Positions 45,852 to 56,252 of a stretch of 64,000 bases of DNA are shown in pieces. This DNA is from Aplidium turbinatum (taxonomy: Eukaryota > Chordata > Ascidiacea > Aplousobranchia > Polyclinidae). Numbering within the stretch: position 1 is the first letter of the stretch; each line of letters begins with the position of its first letter. The stretch spans positions 7,254,001-7,318,000 of the forward strand of contig OU964918.1 in NCBI GenBank assembly GCA_918807975.1, read 5' to 3'. A program made the position numbers and the translations under genes. The notes under the pieces are model-generated. The model had not been told where the DNA came from. It saw only the letters and a list, made by a program, of their open reading frames with translations, and made no database searches.

Positions 45852-46039
45852 GTTTTGTTTATTGAAAAATGAAATTTTTATGAACGAAACTATCAAGTCA
45901 TTAGTCTATTGCAAAAATCTTAAGAATTACACAACAGCCCCTTAGTTAAGACCTGGCAACTTTAACTTAAGTTCAATGTTTAGCAAGATCGACCGTGCAC
46001 ACTCATCAGCACAGTTCTGCACAAGCAGCTTTGTATAGG

Positions 46040-46115
46040 TTTATAAGGCTTGGTATTCGAACCCACGTCTCCTTTACCGTCATTAGAAGATATTGCGGTA
46101 GAGTCTCGGTCTCTA
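46040..46115 (-). repeat. tRNA-like SINE head
   Basis: The minus strand ends with GTGGGTTCGAATACC, a good B box, preceded by TCTAATGACGGTAAAGGAGA. The latter resembles TCTAGTGACGGTAGGTCTGA at 51060-51090. It lacks a foldable acceptor stem, so it is not a tRNA gene. Confidence 0.4.
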
Positions 46116-46119
46116 CAAC

Positions 46120-48790
46120 GAAAAACTTTACATGAAACTAAACCTCAGCATCATAAAATGGACCAACACACGCAATACATAGATACGATAGTGTCTATGA
46201 CGTAATATAATGCATTTAATATAACACTTCTAATTGAATTTGCATAATAGACTATATATTCTTCCAGTGTGTATGTTCTGTATTTCTGGCTTTGACCTAA
46301 ATCCAGCAAGCAGCCTTCTGCAACTTGATATTTCAGAAATTTTTTTGAAGTAGACAGAGTTCTTTTGAAATGTTAAAATGACACCGGAAACGTAATGAAA
46401 AACCACCCTATGCCTCATTAGAGTGGAAAGTAACATTTCACCAAGTAGTTACGTAAGCAAATAACGCATGACTTTGCAATCAATAAATGTTCTCGGTTGA
46501 GTGCCTGTCCTGAATATTACTCTTATACCGTTTTACAAACGAACTCTACATTATTGTATTTATATGATGGCCGCCTTTCTTCTTGCTTATTCTACCCGAC
46601 TGCACACGAAATGGATGAAGTGGTTCTCTTTCTCTATTTTATGCAAGAAAACACAACCGGGTCCATTTAGTCGGATAAACTGACGATCAAGTGATGCCAT
46701 TTGCATTGTCACACTGCCTCAGGTTCAGTATCACTAGACGCTGAAACAACGCAAAAACAAAAAATTGTTAGCTAGAGCTACATTAGAATTTTCATCGACT
46801 CTGTTGTTAATTCTGTGTCATTTGCTGTGGGCTTGTCTTCATTGTTTGATCATAATCATCTCGACGATTTACACAATTACTTCCAACTTCTATTCTGCCA
46901 AACCTGGGCTTTTAAAGAGGTTGCTGCTTTGAAAAATCAGCGTGAGACAAAATGTGCCTGTCATCTGCCTAACCAGTGAATAGTAAGAGGAACGAAACTA
47001 ACAGCGAAACGTGGTTTGAAATACCAGGCTTAAAATGCACACATACGTGACAAGCTGAAATCGTGCATCGCATGCCAATAAAGCAAGCGTTCCAATAATC
47101 CATCAAATCGTTTGTTGTCTTGTGAGTGCTCGTGCGTTATAATGGTTGGGAAACCAGAGGAAGCGAGAACGAAACTAGCCTGGTTACCAAAGGGCATCAA
47201 ATGAATGTTTTTTCCATGTTTAGATAATGAACAACATAAGGTCGGGATATTTAAAAAGATGCAAGGCTGGTCAAAATTTCAAATATGTGAAAAGTTAAAC
47301 ACAGTGGCAACATATTGCGTCACTAATCCATTGTCCAATGTTGACTGAGACGTCATTGGCAATGATTTACGACAAGAGCATGACGTTATCACAATGATGA
47401 TGTCACTTTTATAATATGTTAAAAATTGAGTAAGCTTTCTTGGTAAAAACAATACAAACTTTTGCATCTTAAACTGCTTCGATCATTTCACCTGGGTGAT
47501 ACGTGACGTCACGTCAGCATTATAAATTCATAAGGTTATTGTAGTTTCTTTAATTATTTATTTGCTTGGCCATCAAGTCATCCTTGTACACAACTGGAGC
47601 AAATTGGCTTCAAGTTCAAGCCAGTTGTAATCTCCCAGCTTTCCGTTGAGGACGCTGGTTCAGAAGGTCGCTGGTTTGACTCTCACCAAAGACACGAAAT
47701 TGCAAAAACATTTTCAAAATTTTATATTTTATAGCTTTTTTTGTCGAAAAGAAATTTACGAACTTCTTAATGTCACATTGTTTTTACGTTGAGATCCATC
47801 AAAGCGCTTGATGCAAACGGTTTGCTAAGATTTATTTTCAAACAGCTACAAAATAAAAGCTTTCGGAAATTAAAAAATCAAGAATTCTGGAAAGGCCGCT
47901 CTTTCAAAAACTAAGCCAATTTAATACGCAATCTGTAAAAACTAATTGCCTTTAATCACAACAGAGCAATGCAATCAACAACAGTCATGCGAGATCTGCA
48001 TCGCTTGCGTTCAAAGAGATGCACAAGACAGAGGCAATTTATGATAAAAGACTTGGAATTAAATTCTTCAATTCCAATCCTTGCCTTTGTCATAACACAG
48101 TTATTGCAAAATTAAATGCGGAAAACAATGGGTAAACTATCTTAGAACTTTAAATATAGTGCTACTTTGCCGTCTGCTATCAAATTGCATATTTTCAATA
48201 GCCTTGATATTTTGAATTAAGACATATTATTATGCCGTTTTGTAACAACATGTAATGTTGACTTTAAAGAAATAATTTGTGTAATTGTTGAATTAGGACA
48301 ATTACGAAGTGAATGTAAAATAGGACAAAGGCATTTACCTCGCACCGTCTAATAAAGTGGCGATGCAATGCTATCGGTCACTATTCCCTTCATTAAAACT
48401 CTTTTATTTCAAACCTTGCGATGTATATGAAGCGAAAAAAACAATACAACAAAGCCACCTGCATGCAACATGCACTATAAGACAGAGGTATATGCAAGCA
48501 GAAACAAGTATACACACGAGACGTGTACGTTAATTCATTCAGTTTATTTTTCGTCATTAATTCAGAATAAGGTTATACGATATACCTTGTTTGTTACAGC
48601 GTTCATGAAACAATGACAATACGCGAGAATCTGATTTCATAAGCGACGAAATGAAACTGTTTGCTAGATTTGGGCATCGTTGATCTCAAAAGCTCTTCCT
48701 CTTCCAAAAACTGCAGCAGACACTTTGATAGCAAGATAATGTTAAAGTTTATTAAAAACAAAGTTAATTCGTTTTCGATAAATTGCATTA
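46120..48790. other. Gene-poor flank upstream of the beta-helix gene
   Basis: No exon, transposon terminus or array recognised. It presumably contains the promoter of the beta-helix gene near its 45.9-kb end, but no TATA or initiator could be assigned. A weak tRNA B-box-like piece (CGCTGGTTTGACTCTCA) lies near 47670. Confidence 0.4.
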
Positions 48791-48797
48791 ACATCCC

Positions 48798-48869
48798 GCC
48801 GCTATAGCTCAGGGGTAGAGCACTGGTCTCGTAAACCAGGGGTCGTGAGTTCAATTCTCACTGGTGGCA
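48798..48869 (+). tRNA. tRNA-Thr (anticodon CGU)
   Basis: 72 nt with a full cloverleaf: acceptor GCCGCTA / TGGTGGC plus discriminator A, D arm around AGCTCAGGGGTAGAGC, anticodon arm CTGGT-CTCGTAA-ACCAG, and T arm GTGAG-TTCAATT-CTCAC. The anticodon CGT reads ACG codons. A T-run for RNA polymerase III termination follows at 48873. It differs at only two positions from 52420-52491, and both changes keep the fold. Confidence 0.96.
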
Positions 48870-49016
48870 TAATTTTATTGTAAGTTTAAAGTTTGAGAGA
48901 GAAAAAGCTTGGAAGTTTACAGCAGCAATGAATTTAATCAACTAAATTTATAGAAATATCACTTAAGTAAGCAGCACGGCGTCGAGCTGCTCATTCAATC
49001 ATGCAGCTTACCAATT

Positions 49017-49135
49017 AGCCTAATCGCGGCGTGTGGCGCTCAGAATCGGACTCCAGACCACATCATCGACGATTATGGTGTCGGTGTCCTATACCTTCTA
49101 CCTAACAAATAGACCAGAAGGTCAGTCTGTGTGGG
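49017..49135 (+). pseudogene. Possible LINE C-terminal scrap
   Basis: CGTGTGGCGCTCAGAATCGG and ACTCCAGACCACATCATCGA resemble the Cys-Gly-Ala...Gln-Thr-x-Asp-His end of the local LINE family. It is too short and decayed for certainty. Confidence 0.35.
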
Positions 49136-49819
49136 ATTGATTGAACACCGGATAATTTAACATTCTCTTAAAAGTAATATCACTTTAACGTCAGATAAAC
49201 GTGCTGAGGGCTTACATACCATGTGGTATTTTTATGTGTGTTCAAATTTAAACTGTTGAAGGTTTAAATTTGGAAACATCACCATGAAGAAGAAACAAGC
49301 ATTCAGAAGCAGTTGCAGCTTCATATTCTTATCAAGACGCGAAGATATTCAAGGTCAAGTGTAGAAGCTAAAAGTGATTTCAGGGTTTTTCCTTAAGTTT
49401 GGATGTTCTAAAATCTAAATAATAAATAATATAGAATAATTCTAAATAAAAACATTTAAACATTTTCAAATCTTTTCCTTCATTTCGAAACAAAATTGTA
49501 TGTTTTTGTTTTATTTCTAAACAAGTTTCCAAACGGAGATTTTCGTCTCGTTTTGAAACTAAAGCAATTTTGTTTAATGAGTTCGAAAAAAGCAAAAATC
49601 TCAAAACAAAAACAAGTGCTTAAAATTCTAAACAAACGTATTATTGGACCAGACTTCATCCAAATCCGCAGCGGAATCGCGCTTTCACGGACTCGGACAA
49701 CCATACAATTCTTCCGAATCCACGGCTCTGACTTTGAAACTGCAGTTATTAACATGGAGGGCTGAAGGCGTTGAATTTAATTTTTTCAATTGGTTGATTT
49801 GGTTTGGATTTTTAAATCT

Positions 49820-50075
49820 TTGTCCTCGGACTGACAAAGCCTTTGGTAGGTTATTCCTGGTAGTTTTGCATACTTGTAGAGGCTTTAAACCGCTGACGCA
49901 GGTCTGGTTACCGAGATTGACAGCAACGTTTCCGTAGTTGTTAAAGTGTTATTGCTAGAGAATTATTCCTTTCACTACGTGCCACTGAATGAATAGCAGT
50001 CCTGAAATTTGTTGCTCAAGCGCTTACCCCGGGAGCAGAACCAGCGCCGCTTGAACTTGAGTCGCGTGACTTTTT
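49820..50075 (-). mobile_element. SINE (family 2)
   Basis: On the minus strand the tRNA-like part with GAACCAGCGCCGCTTGAA (as +) is at 50040, and the body words GATTGACAGC, GAATTATTCCTTTCACTA and CCTGGTAGTTTTGCATACTT follow. The end at CTTTGTCCTCGGACTGACAA (as +) matches 63480. About 255 bp. Confidence 0.75.
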
Positions 50076-50079
50076 AAAA

Positions 50080-51030
50080 GTGGTACTGAATTTAATTCCT
50101 GCTTGGCACTTAACAATGGAATGGTTTAGGGTAATAATGTACTCAGTTGCGCCTCTTTACGGCTGCATTGACACTGTCTGATTTGTAAAGCGCGTATTCT
50201 CCGATGGGTACAGACAGTACAGCGCTATATAAAAACAAGCATCATTATTATTATAACCACTAACAGTTCAAAAAATCCAATTCCTTTATCATGATTTGCA
50301 ATCGAGCAACGAAGCTAGGTCGTTTGGTTATAACCAGTTTATAAACATCAATGAGTGATACAATTGCCATCTAAATCCATCCTTATAGGATTGATTGAAC
50401 GTATTCGGACGCTCAATCAATGCAAAAGTAAAGAAAATTCTCTGCTTGGTTTTATATTAATTAAATGCTCCAATTTTGCAGCTCCGGTCATCATGCACTA
50501 AACAAAATGAATCTCCTATGATTGAATTGGATGAATGCCTTCATGCTCATTCATTCTTATCACTGAATGGATAAACCCAAGTAAGATTGGATTGGCTTTT
50601 GAAAGAATTCAAATTTTAAACTTGGAGAATTTAAACGTTGTTGCAACGTTTTGTATCCAAGTTTTTGCATAACGGTGATATGCTCACAATAAACTGGAGA
50701 TTCAAATTAATTCAACCTGATCGTGATGAGATCAGAGACGTCAGAAATTAGATATCAACACAAACGGCGCTGAATCTATTCTAGTTGTTTATTATAAATA
50801 CCAGCAATCAAGTGATTTGCAAAAGAATGATGGAACACGTGTTGAAGACTGGTGAAGGCTGCAACTTGTCATAGGACAGTTCTCTGCAGTATTATGAAGT
50901 CAGCAGCCGTAGTAGCAACAAAATTATCTTTGATAAAGTGTACATCAGACAGATAGACTGCTTCAAATTATTATTTATTAGATATTTCAATCTATAATTT
51001 GACTACTGCGGGCAATCGCTATTGAAGTTT
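50080..51030. other. Intergenic, no feature recognised
   Basis: AT-rich DNA between a SINE and the TMEM218 5' flank; I see nothing that supports a gene or element. Confidence 0.5.
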
Positions 51031-51034
51031 TCAT

Positions 51035-51112
51035 GACTCGACCTGGAATCGAACTCAGACCTACCGTCACTAGAGCCGAAGACAGGAACCACTTGACTAT
51101 TGAGTCCTTACA
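51035..51112 (-). repeat. tRNA-like SINE head
   Basis: The minus strand reads GACTCAATAGTCAAGTGGTT (A-box-like) and GAGTTCGATTCCAGGTCGAG (B box). The anticodon arm does not pair, so it is a tRNA-derived repeat and not a gene. It lies 130 bp upstream of the TMEM218 start codon. Confidence 0.5.
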
Positions 51113-51240
51113 ACCATATAGATAATATTCCACTATACTATATAAGATTGCTGTAAATATTTTCATGTATTTTACAGCAGATCAATTCAAAACAAGGTAG
51201 ATTAAAGAACAACCAGTTTTTGTGGAACTTAGCAACATAA

Positions 51241-51573
51241 ATGGCATTGGTGGCTGGTCTTGGAGTTGGAATATGGATTTTAGGAATTCTTTGGTCCGTT
51301 GAATTAGTTTGTTTATTTATGATATTCAGAGTTGAAGGAAATGCAAGCATGGTGTTTGTGATCGCGTCCATTCTCATCGTCATAATATCGGCGACGTTGT
51401 TATCGTTACCGATCGGCAGCGACGCCGAGACAGTCAATGAACTGATTTTGTATGACGACATCTTCTTCCTTCGAGTTGGTTTGGTTATTGGAACGGGACT
51501 TTCCTTCTTGGCTGGGTTGTTTTACGTCATCATCTATGACGTCGAAGAGCCGGTGCGTGCCAAGCCACTTTGA
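51241..51573 (+). CDS. TMEM218: Transmembrane protein 218
   Basis: A single uninterrupted frame of 110 residues, close to the vertebrate length (about 115). TMEM218 is a small membrane protein of the ciliary transition zone, working with the TMEM67/MKS module. Three hydrophobic spans are visible: about 5-27 (LGVGIWILGILWSVELVCLF), 36-57 (SMVFVIASILIVIISATLL) and 78-101 (LRVGLVIGTGLSFLAGLFYV). The end EPVRAKPL is the family's C-terminal signature (EPIYAKPL in mammals, from memory). The ATG lies just after AACATAA, with a candidate intron acceptor TATTTTACAG at 51168-51177 that would put the 5' UTR in an upstream exon. An AATAAA occurs at 51721. Its tail faces the receptor gene at 56.3 kb. Confidence 0.93.
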   Translation: MALVAGLGVGIWILGILWSVELVCLFMIFRVEGNASMVFVIASILIVIISATLLSLPIGSDAETVNELILYDDIFFLRVGLVIGTGLSFLAGLFYVIIYDVEEPVRAKPL

Positions 51574-51720
51574 GTGCTACAAACAGTTAAATGTCATCTG
51601 GTGGACTGGATTTGTTAATAATCGTAAAAAAAAACAAACAACTGATTGTTTTAATCACGTTTGATTCTTCCATGCGACTTTCTTCTCTACCCTCAAATTT
51701 GTGGTTACATAGAACAAGAT

Positions 51721-51726
51721 AATAAA
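51721..51726 (+). terminator. Candidate polyadenylation signal of TMEM218
   Basis: AATAAA about 150 bp after the stop codon, in the sense strand, with a GT-rich stretch following near 51745. Confidence 0.55.
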
Positions 51727-52419
51727 AAACATTGAGCAGTGTACTGAGTGACTTTGTTGTTTGTAGATCTGTTGAATATTGAAGCCCAGACTTATTGTCA
51801 ACATGCAACGTTACAAACATGTTACGTATAGTTACAGTATAGTTATAGTTACAGTAATGCAGGGCCGTTGAAAGGTGAATTTCGGCCCGATACCAGTGAG
51901 ATTATCTGGCCTTTAAAATAAGAAACCTCCACAAACGAGACACATCATAAAAAAAGAAGATAAACGCAAAGATACTTGTTAATGAATTGAAGAAAGGGGG
52001 AGTTCTCCCAAACAGGTGGTGTTGTTGTTTAGAGACTTGATGCCAACACGCAATTGCCAAAGAACAAACTGTGTTTTTGTCAAGTTTCCAGATCTCTTTC
52101 TAAATGTTCCGAGGATCTAAAATCCTCCTGAGCCTCGGAATTCAAAAGTACAACCGAGACCCCAATCAACTTACTGCACACCGGGCCGCTATTTCGACTT
52201 ACTAAACCCTCCCCCCCACCAATGCAGTAACGCACTGGGAGCTTCATAGTGTTTGATTTAAATTTATTTGGCTCATAAATTGAACGGTCACAACCATCTT
52301 CTAGGAAGTTGCTTTCATTCCTCCTGTTTCCAAATAAAATGTGATTCTTTTAGTCTGTTGTCTTTTCATTTGTAGAAGAATTTGAGAAGAAGAATTTGTA
52401 GAAGAAAGTGTTTGCCACA

Positions 52420-52491
52420 GCCGCTATAGCTCAGTGGTAGAGCACTGGTCTCGTAAACCAGGGGTCGTGAGTTCAATCCTCACTGGTGGCA
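52420..52491 (+). tRNA. tRNA-Thr (anticodon CGU)
   Basis: Second copy: 72 nt, same cloverleaf and CGT anticodon as 48798-48869. It has AGTGG in the D loop and TTCAATC in the T loop, both the more usual forms. Same strand, 3.6 kb apart, with TMEM218 between them. Sequences outside the mature tRNA do not match, so this is not a recent segmental duplication. Confidence 0.97.
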
Positions 52492-52837
52492 AGTTATTAT
52501 GACAAGTTTTAGAATTAGCACCATTAAACCTTTTTTTTTAATTTTAACTTTTTAAAGGATTCAAAGTTAGAGCAGAAACAAGTACACCCTGTTTCACAAC
52601 TGCATTGAAGATTTATGAAACAAAAAGTTCCATTTTGTAAAATTAAAAAAAAGTACAAAGTAACGAAAATATATTGTCCGAGGTGGAACAACAGAATCGA
52701 AATATTTCAGCAAACCTTTGACAAACGAACATGGTTTGAACACTCTCTCAGCATTGGATTCATTACCACGACGAGTCTTCAACATTTCAAATAAATAAAG
52801 GTAAATGTTTTGAAAACAAGTTCGTCGGCCTAACACT

Positions 52838-52908
52838 ACAAAGAAAGGCGTGGATGCGACTCAACCGCCTTTACAAGAGCATTGGGCTTTTCTGCTCAAC
52901 CACGCAGC
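52838..52908 (+). pseudogene. LINE micro-fragment
   Basis: Reads RKAWMRLNRLYKSIG, equal to the [14 protein letters not shown] / AWVRLNRLRTGVG block of the local LINEs. Only about 65 bp remain. Confidence 0.55.
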
Positions 52909-52994
52909 AACCAAACTCTGCATACTGTTTTGGACATTTAGTTTGGATTGTCCATTTACCTTATAAATTTTGCTTTGTTAAAACATATCTCATG

Positions 52995-53430
52995 AACCAC
53001 AGGCGTACAACACGGAGCTCGTGGACCACATGTGTACATCATACAGGTCATGGACCATATTTGTAAAGCATACAAGTCATGGGCCACAGGTGTACAACAT
53101 ACAACTCATGGAACACATGTGTACAACATACAGCTCATCGACCAAATGCGTACAACATACAACTCATGGGCCACAGGCGTACAACATACAAACTATGGGC
53201 CATAGGCGTAGAACATACAGCTCATGGACTACATGCGTACAACATACATCTTATCGAGCACAGGCGTACAACATACAGCTCATGGAGCACAGGCGTACAA
53301 CATACAGCTCATGGAGCACAGGCGTACAACATACAGCTCAGGGAGCACAGGCGTACAACATACAGCTCATGGGCCACAGGCGTACCACATACAACTCATG
53401 GCCACATGCGTACAACATACAGCTCATGCA
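52995..53430 (+). repeat. Minisatellite, 29-bp unit, about 15 copies
   Basis: Units of the form CGTACAACATACAGCTCATG + GAGCACAGG repeat head to tail. The right half is the most uniform; the left half is more diverged (ACATGTGTACA variants). Because 29 is not a multiple of three and the unit has no stop in any + frame, all three forward frames stay open across the array, giving overlapping ORFs that read YNIQLM, HRRTTYSSW and TGVQHTAHG in rotation. I regard these as by-products. Confidence 0.92.
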
Positions 53431-53944
53431 TCGGGGTGCTGCCCTTGGTATCCACAATTATTAGAGTCTGAACAAATGTTATGTGAACGAAACGAAATTT
53501 TTCTCGGTTCGATACAAAACTAAAAGAAAATTTTTCATCTAAATAAAGTTTTCCAGTTTTGTACACTCCTGAGCAACAATAAGCAAACAATGAAAATAAG
53601 GCGCCAGATTCACACATTTCATATTTAACGTCGAATGATTTTATATTGTTCATACCATTGGTGAACTAAATTAATGACCAATCATTGAACGGCAGCTTAA
53701 TTAGATTTAATTACCAAATTATACCAAAGTCAATTAGTGTAAACTTTAGAAGCATCAATAAATGTATAGAGGGGAAGTATTTAAATATAATCCGTCATGA
53801 AGCAGCTGTGTGCCATGTCAAGCAAATATTAGTTGCAGATAAAGCCAGCTCAATGTTGGTTGGAGATGAAGAAAAGAAAAAAATATAATAAAGTTGAGAA
53901 ATTATTATCTTCTCTCGCATCCTCTGCAATTTACATTGTTTGTT

Positions 53945-54235
53945 GGAAACTTTATCTTCAGAGTGTGAAAGTTTCTTTGAGAATTTATTCCTGGTGGTTT
54001 CGCATACTTGTAGAGCCTTTGAACTACCGACGCAGGCTTGGTCACCAAGATTGACAAAGTAAAGTTTCCGATTGTTGTTGAAGTGTTGTTGCAGGAAAAT
54101 TGCTCCATCCATTGGGTGCTGCTGAATGGAGAGCAGTCTTTGAAATTCGTTGCTTCAGCACACACCCCGAGATTCGAACCAGCGCTACTAGATTTTGAGT
54201 TAGACATTTAACCACTTGAGCTATCAGGAGGGTAT
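53945..54235 (-). mobile_element. SINE (family 2), near full length
   Basis: Minus strand from 54232: TCCTGATAGCTCAAGTGGTT (A box), then GCTGGTTCGAATCTCGGGG (B box), GAATTTCAAAGACTGCTCTC, and the shared body to TGCGAAACCACCAGGAATAA. The tRNA head has no pairing acceptor stem. It is the best-preserved copy of the family together with 63475-63822. Confidence 0.8.
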
Positions 54236-54299
54236 CATAAGTCATCACATTCACAAGGCACATGCCCATATACGAGAATAAGAAGTAAACAATTTATCA

Positions 54300-54410
54300 A
54301 TTTTTGTTGTTGGAGACCCCGGGACCGAGGGTTTATCCTTTTACCACCCCGGGTTCTCATTGGTTCACAAGATTGCACTGCCAGGCTATTGGAAGACAAA
54401 CAATATAGAT
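54300..54410 (-). pseudogene. LINE 3'-end scrap
   Basis: The + strand string CCGAGGGTTTATCCTTTTAC, then CACCCCGGG and TGCCAGGCTATTGGAAG, is a diverged copy of the LINE 3'-end-associated sequence at 27610 and 56960. Nothing else of the LINE remains. Confidence 0.45.
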
Positions 54411-55360
54411 CATCACAATATTAATCATCACAATCACAATCATAAGTAATCTCAAAGTGAATTCACAAATATTCTTAACAAAATATATAAAACAGAAACA
54501 AATCATGGATTGTAACAGCGGCAAAAATTCATATACTATATTTTTTTGTTTTGTTTTTCATATTTTATATATCTACTATTGTTACATTTTTTTACAGTTA
54601 TACACAAATTTGAAATAACATTTTTCAATTTTGTGAGACAGTTTTTAGCTAATGCAGCTTTATGGCCAAACAACGATCAATCATTGAAAAGTTGTTTACA
54701 AAGCGTCAATACTTGAAACACAAATATTTATGACGATCAACTCAACGTTTGTTGAATGTTGTTGGATTGACAATCGAAAGGTTTTAAGTTCGAAACCAGG
54801 TGCCAGCTTTAACTGTAGTGTCTATGACCAAGGCACACTTCGATGGACTTGATACGAATGAACATCAATACTCAAGTAAACAATTATGCAAACATCCTCC
54901 TAGTAAGTTGTGTAGGCACATAACAGAATTGAAAAATGTAAGATGAATCATTAAAAAGCAAGGTGTCTCTCTATCTTACAGTACAAGGTTGGAAATTTTT
55001 ACATGAGGAATTTATCGCTTTTTTAAAAGAAACAATAATTATGCTTTGATTGTTTTAATTCACATGGTTGTGTCATCAAAGATTTAAATTGTGAATGTCA
55101 TTATATCTAATATTCTGTTTCAATGTTTTTATGTCCTGTCTAATCTTTAGGGCTAAGCATTTAAACACAGTATTGCAATCTTGTTTGATTACAGATAGTT
55201 CTGTGCTTTTCAATGAAGTCATTAGGTGGGGTTTAACAAGACCTTGATTCAATGCAAGTCAAAAGCACGTGGCAGTGTCCTGTTCTACTCTTGTGTAACA
55301 TAAATGAAAAAATAAAATTGAACTGAACTTGAATTGCATCAGGAATATCATTGAAACCTC
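54410..55360. other. Intergenic, no feature recognised
   Basis: AT-rich; contains one tRNA B-box-like string (AAGTTCGAAACCAGGTGCC, near 54787) without a foldable tRNA. No exon seen. Confidence 0.45.
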
Positions 55361-55374
55361 TCTCATCAGACTAC

Positions 55375-55765
55375 TACCTTAATGTGGTGGAGTTTCCGTG
55401 CCCCAGTAACCTCCAGAGCTGTACTGGCGGAGCTAACCGCTCCCAGAAGGGTCACTCATGCCAGATTGGTCGAAAGGTAGAGGCCAGAAAAAAGGTATTC
55501 CAAAGTCTCCAACGGAGAAACAGGCGGATAAACTCAATCAAGCTCAACGACTGTGAAGACGGTTGAAGGCTGCAGCATGCCACCAGCTCCAGTCGCCTAG
55601 GCTTGCCTTGTTATGGGACAAAGCTGATGGCCTTGTCAAGTTTATGTGTGCTTGTTGAGTGTGCGCCATCAAGTCCACGCTAATCAACCCACGCATGGGT
55701 CTTTGCAAGATATTTTTATTGCGAAAACGATCATCCTCGGAGACGAAGGATGGCCATTATCATTG
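55375..55765 (+). repeat. Dispersed repeat, probable LINE 5' region
   Basis: A GC-richer island starting GTGGTGGAGTTTCCGTGCCC and ending near CGGAGACGAAGGATGGCCAT. From memory, close copies of both strings flank retroposons in several invertebrate genomes. The frame 55351-55566 runs through its first half but shows no domain. Confidence 0.45.
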
Positions 55766-56252
55766 AAACACAATTGTGTTTGACATTAGCTATGTTTTGC
55801 TGAATTAGAAAACTTTGACTTTAGTGTGGCAGAATTGTTGAGTGAGCTTACATCAACAAAATGAAGGCATAGTAAAAACAATGCGTCACTCATTTACTTT
55901 ACTTCAAGGAAGGTTTTGACGATAAATAACAAACCAAGTGAAGCTGTTTCCTGATTTCTGTTCAAATCAATTGCCACGAACCTATAGCCTACGCAGAACA
56001 AGATACTTTGCATCGAAAGTCAGTATTGGTTTGACGTCATTTGTAAACTGACACTTTAAATTGAAAAGGTTGCCGATCCCCGATGTATAAAAACAATGTA
56101 AAGAAAACTAATATAACACACGCCATGCGTAGGCTACAAAGCATCAATATTACGTGATAAAATGTTAATTATCAAGCATCATTTGTCAATAATCGTGAAC
56201 AAAATCTTTAGTTTTAATGATCGATGATCAACATGTTCATGTGATTTGTTGC

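Noticed and set aside
52995-53430. CRISPR-like array
   Set aside because: The 29-bp units are contiguous without unique spacers; a eukaryotic minisatellite.
53021-53523. Three long overlapping ORFs that look like a repeat protein
   Set aside because: They are frames of one 29-bp minisatellite with no stop in any forward frame; no start context, domain or splice signal supports a gene.
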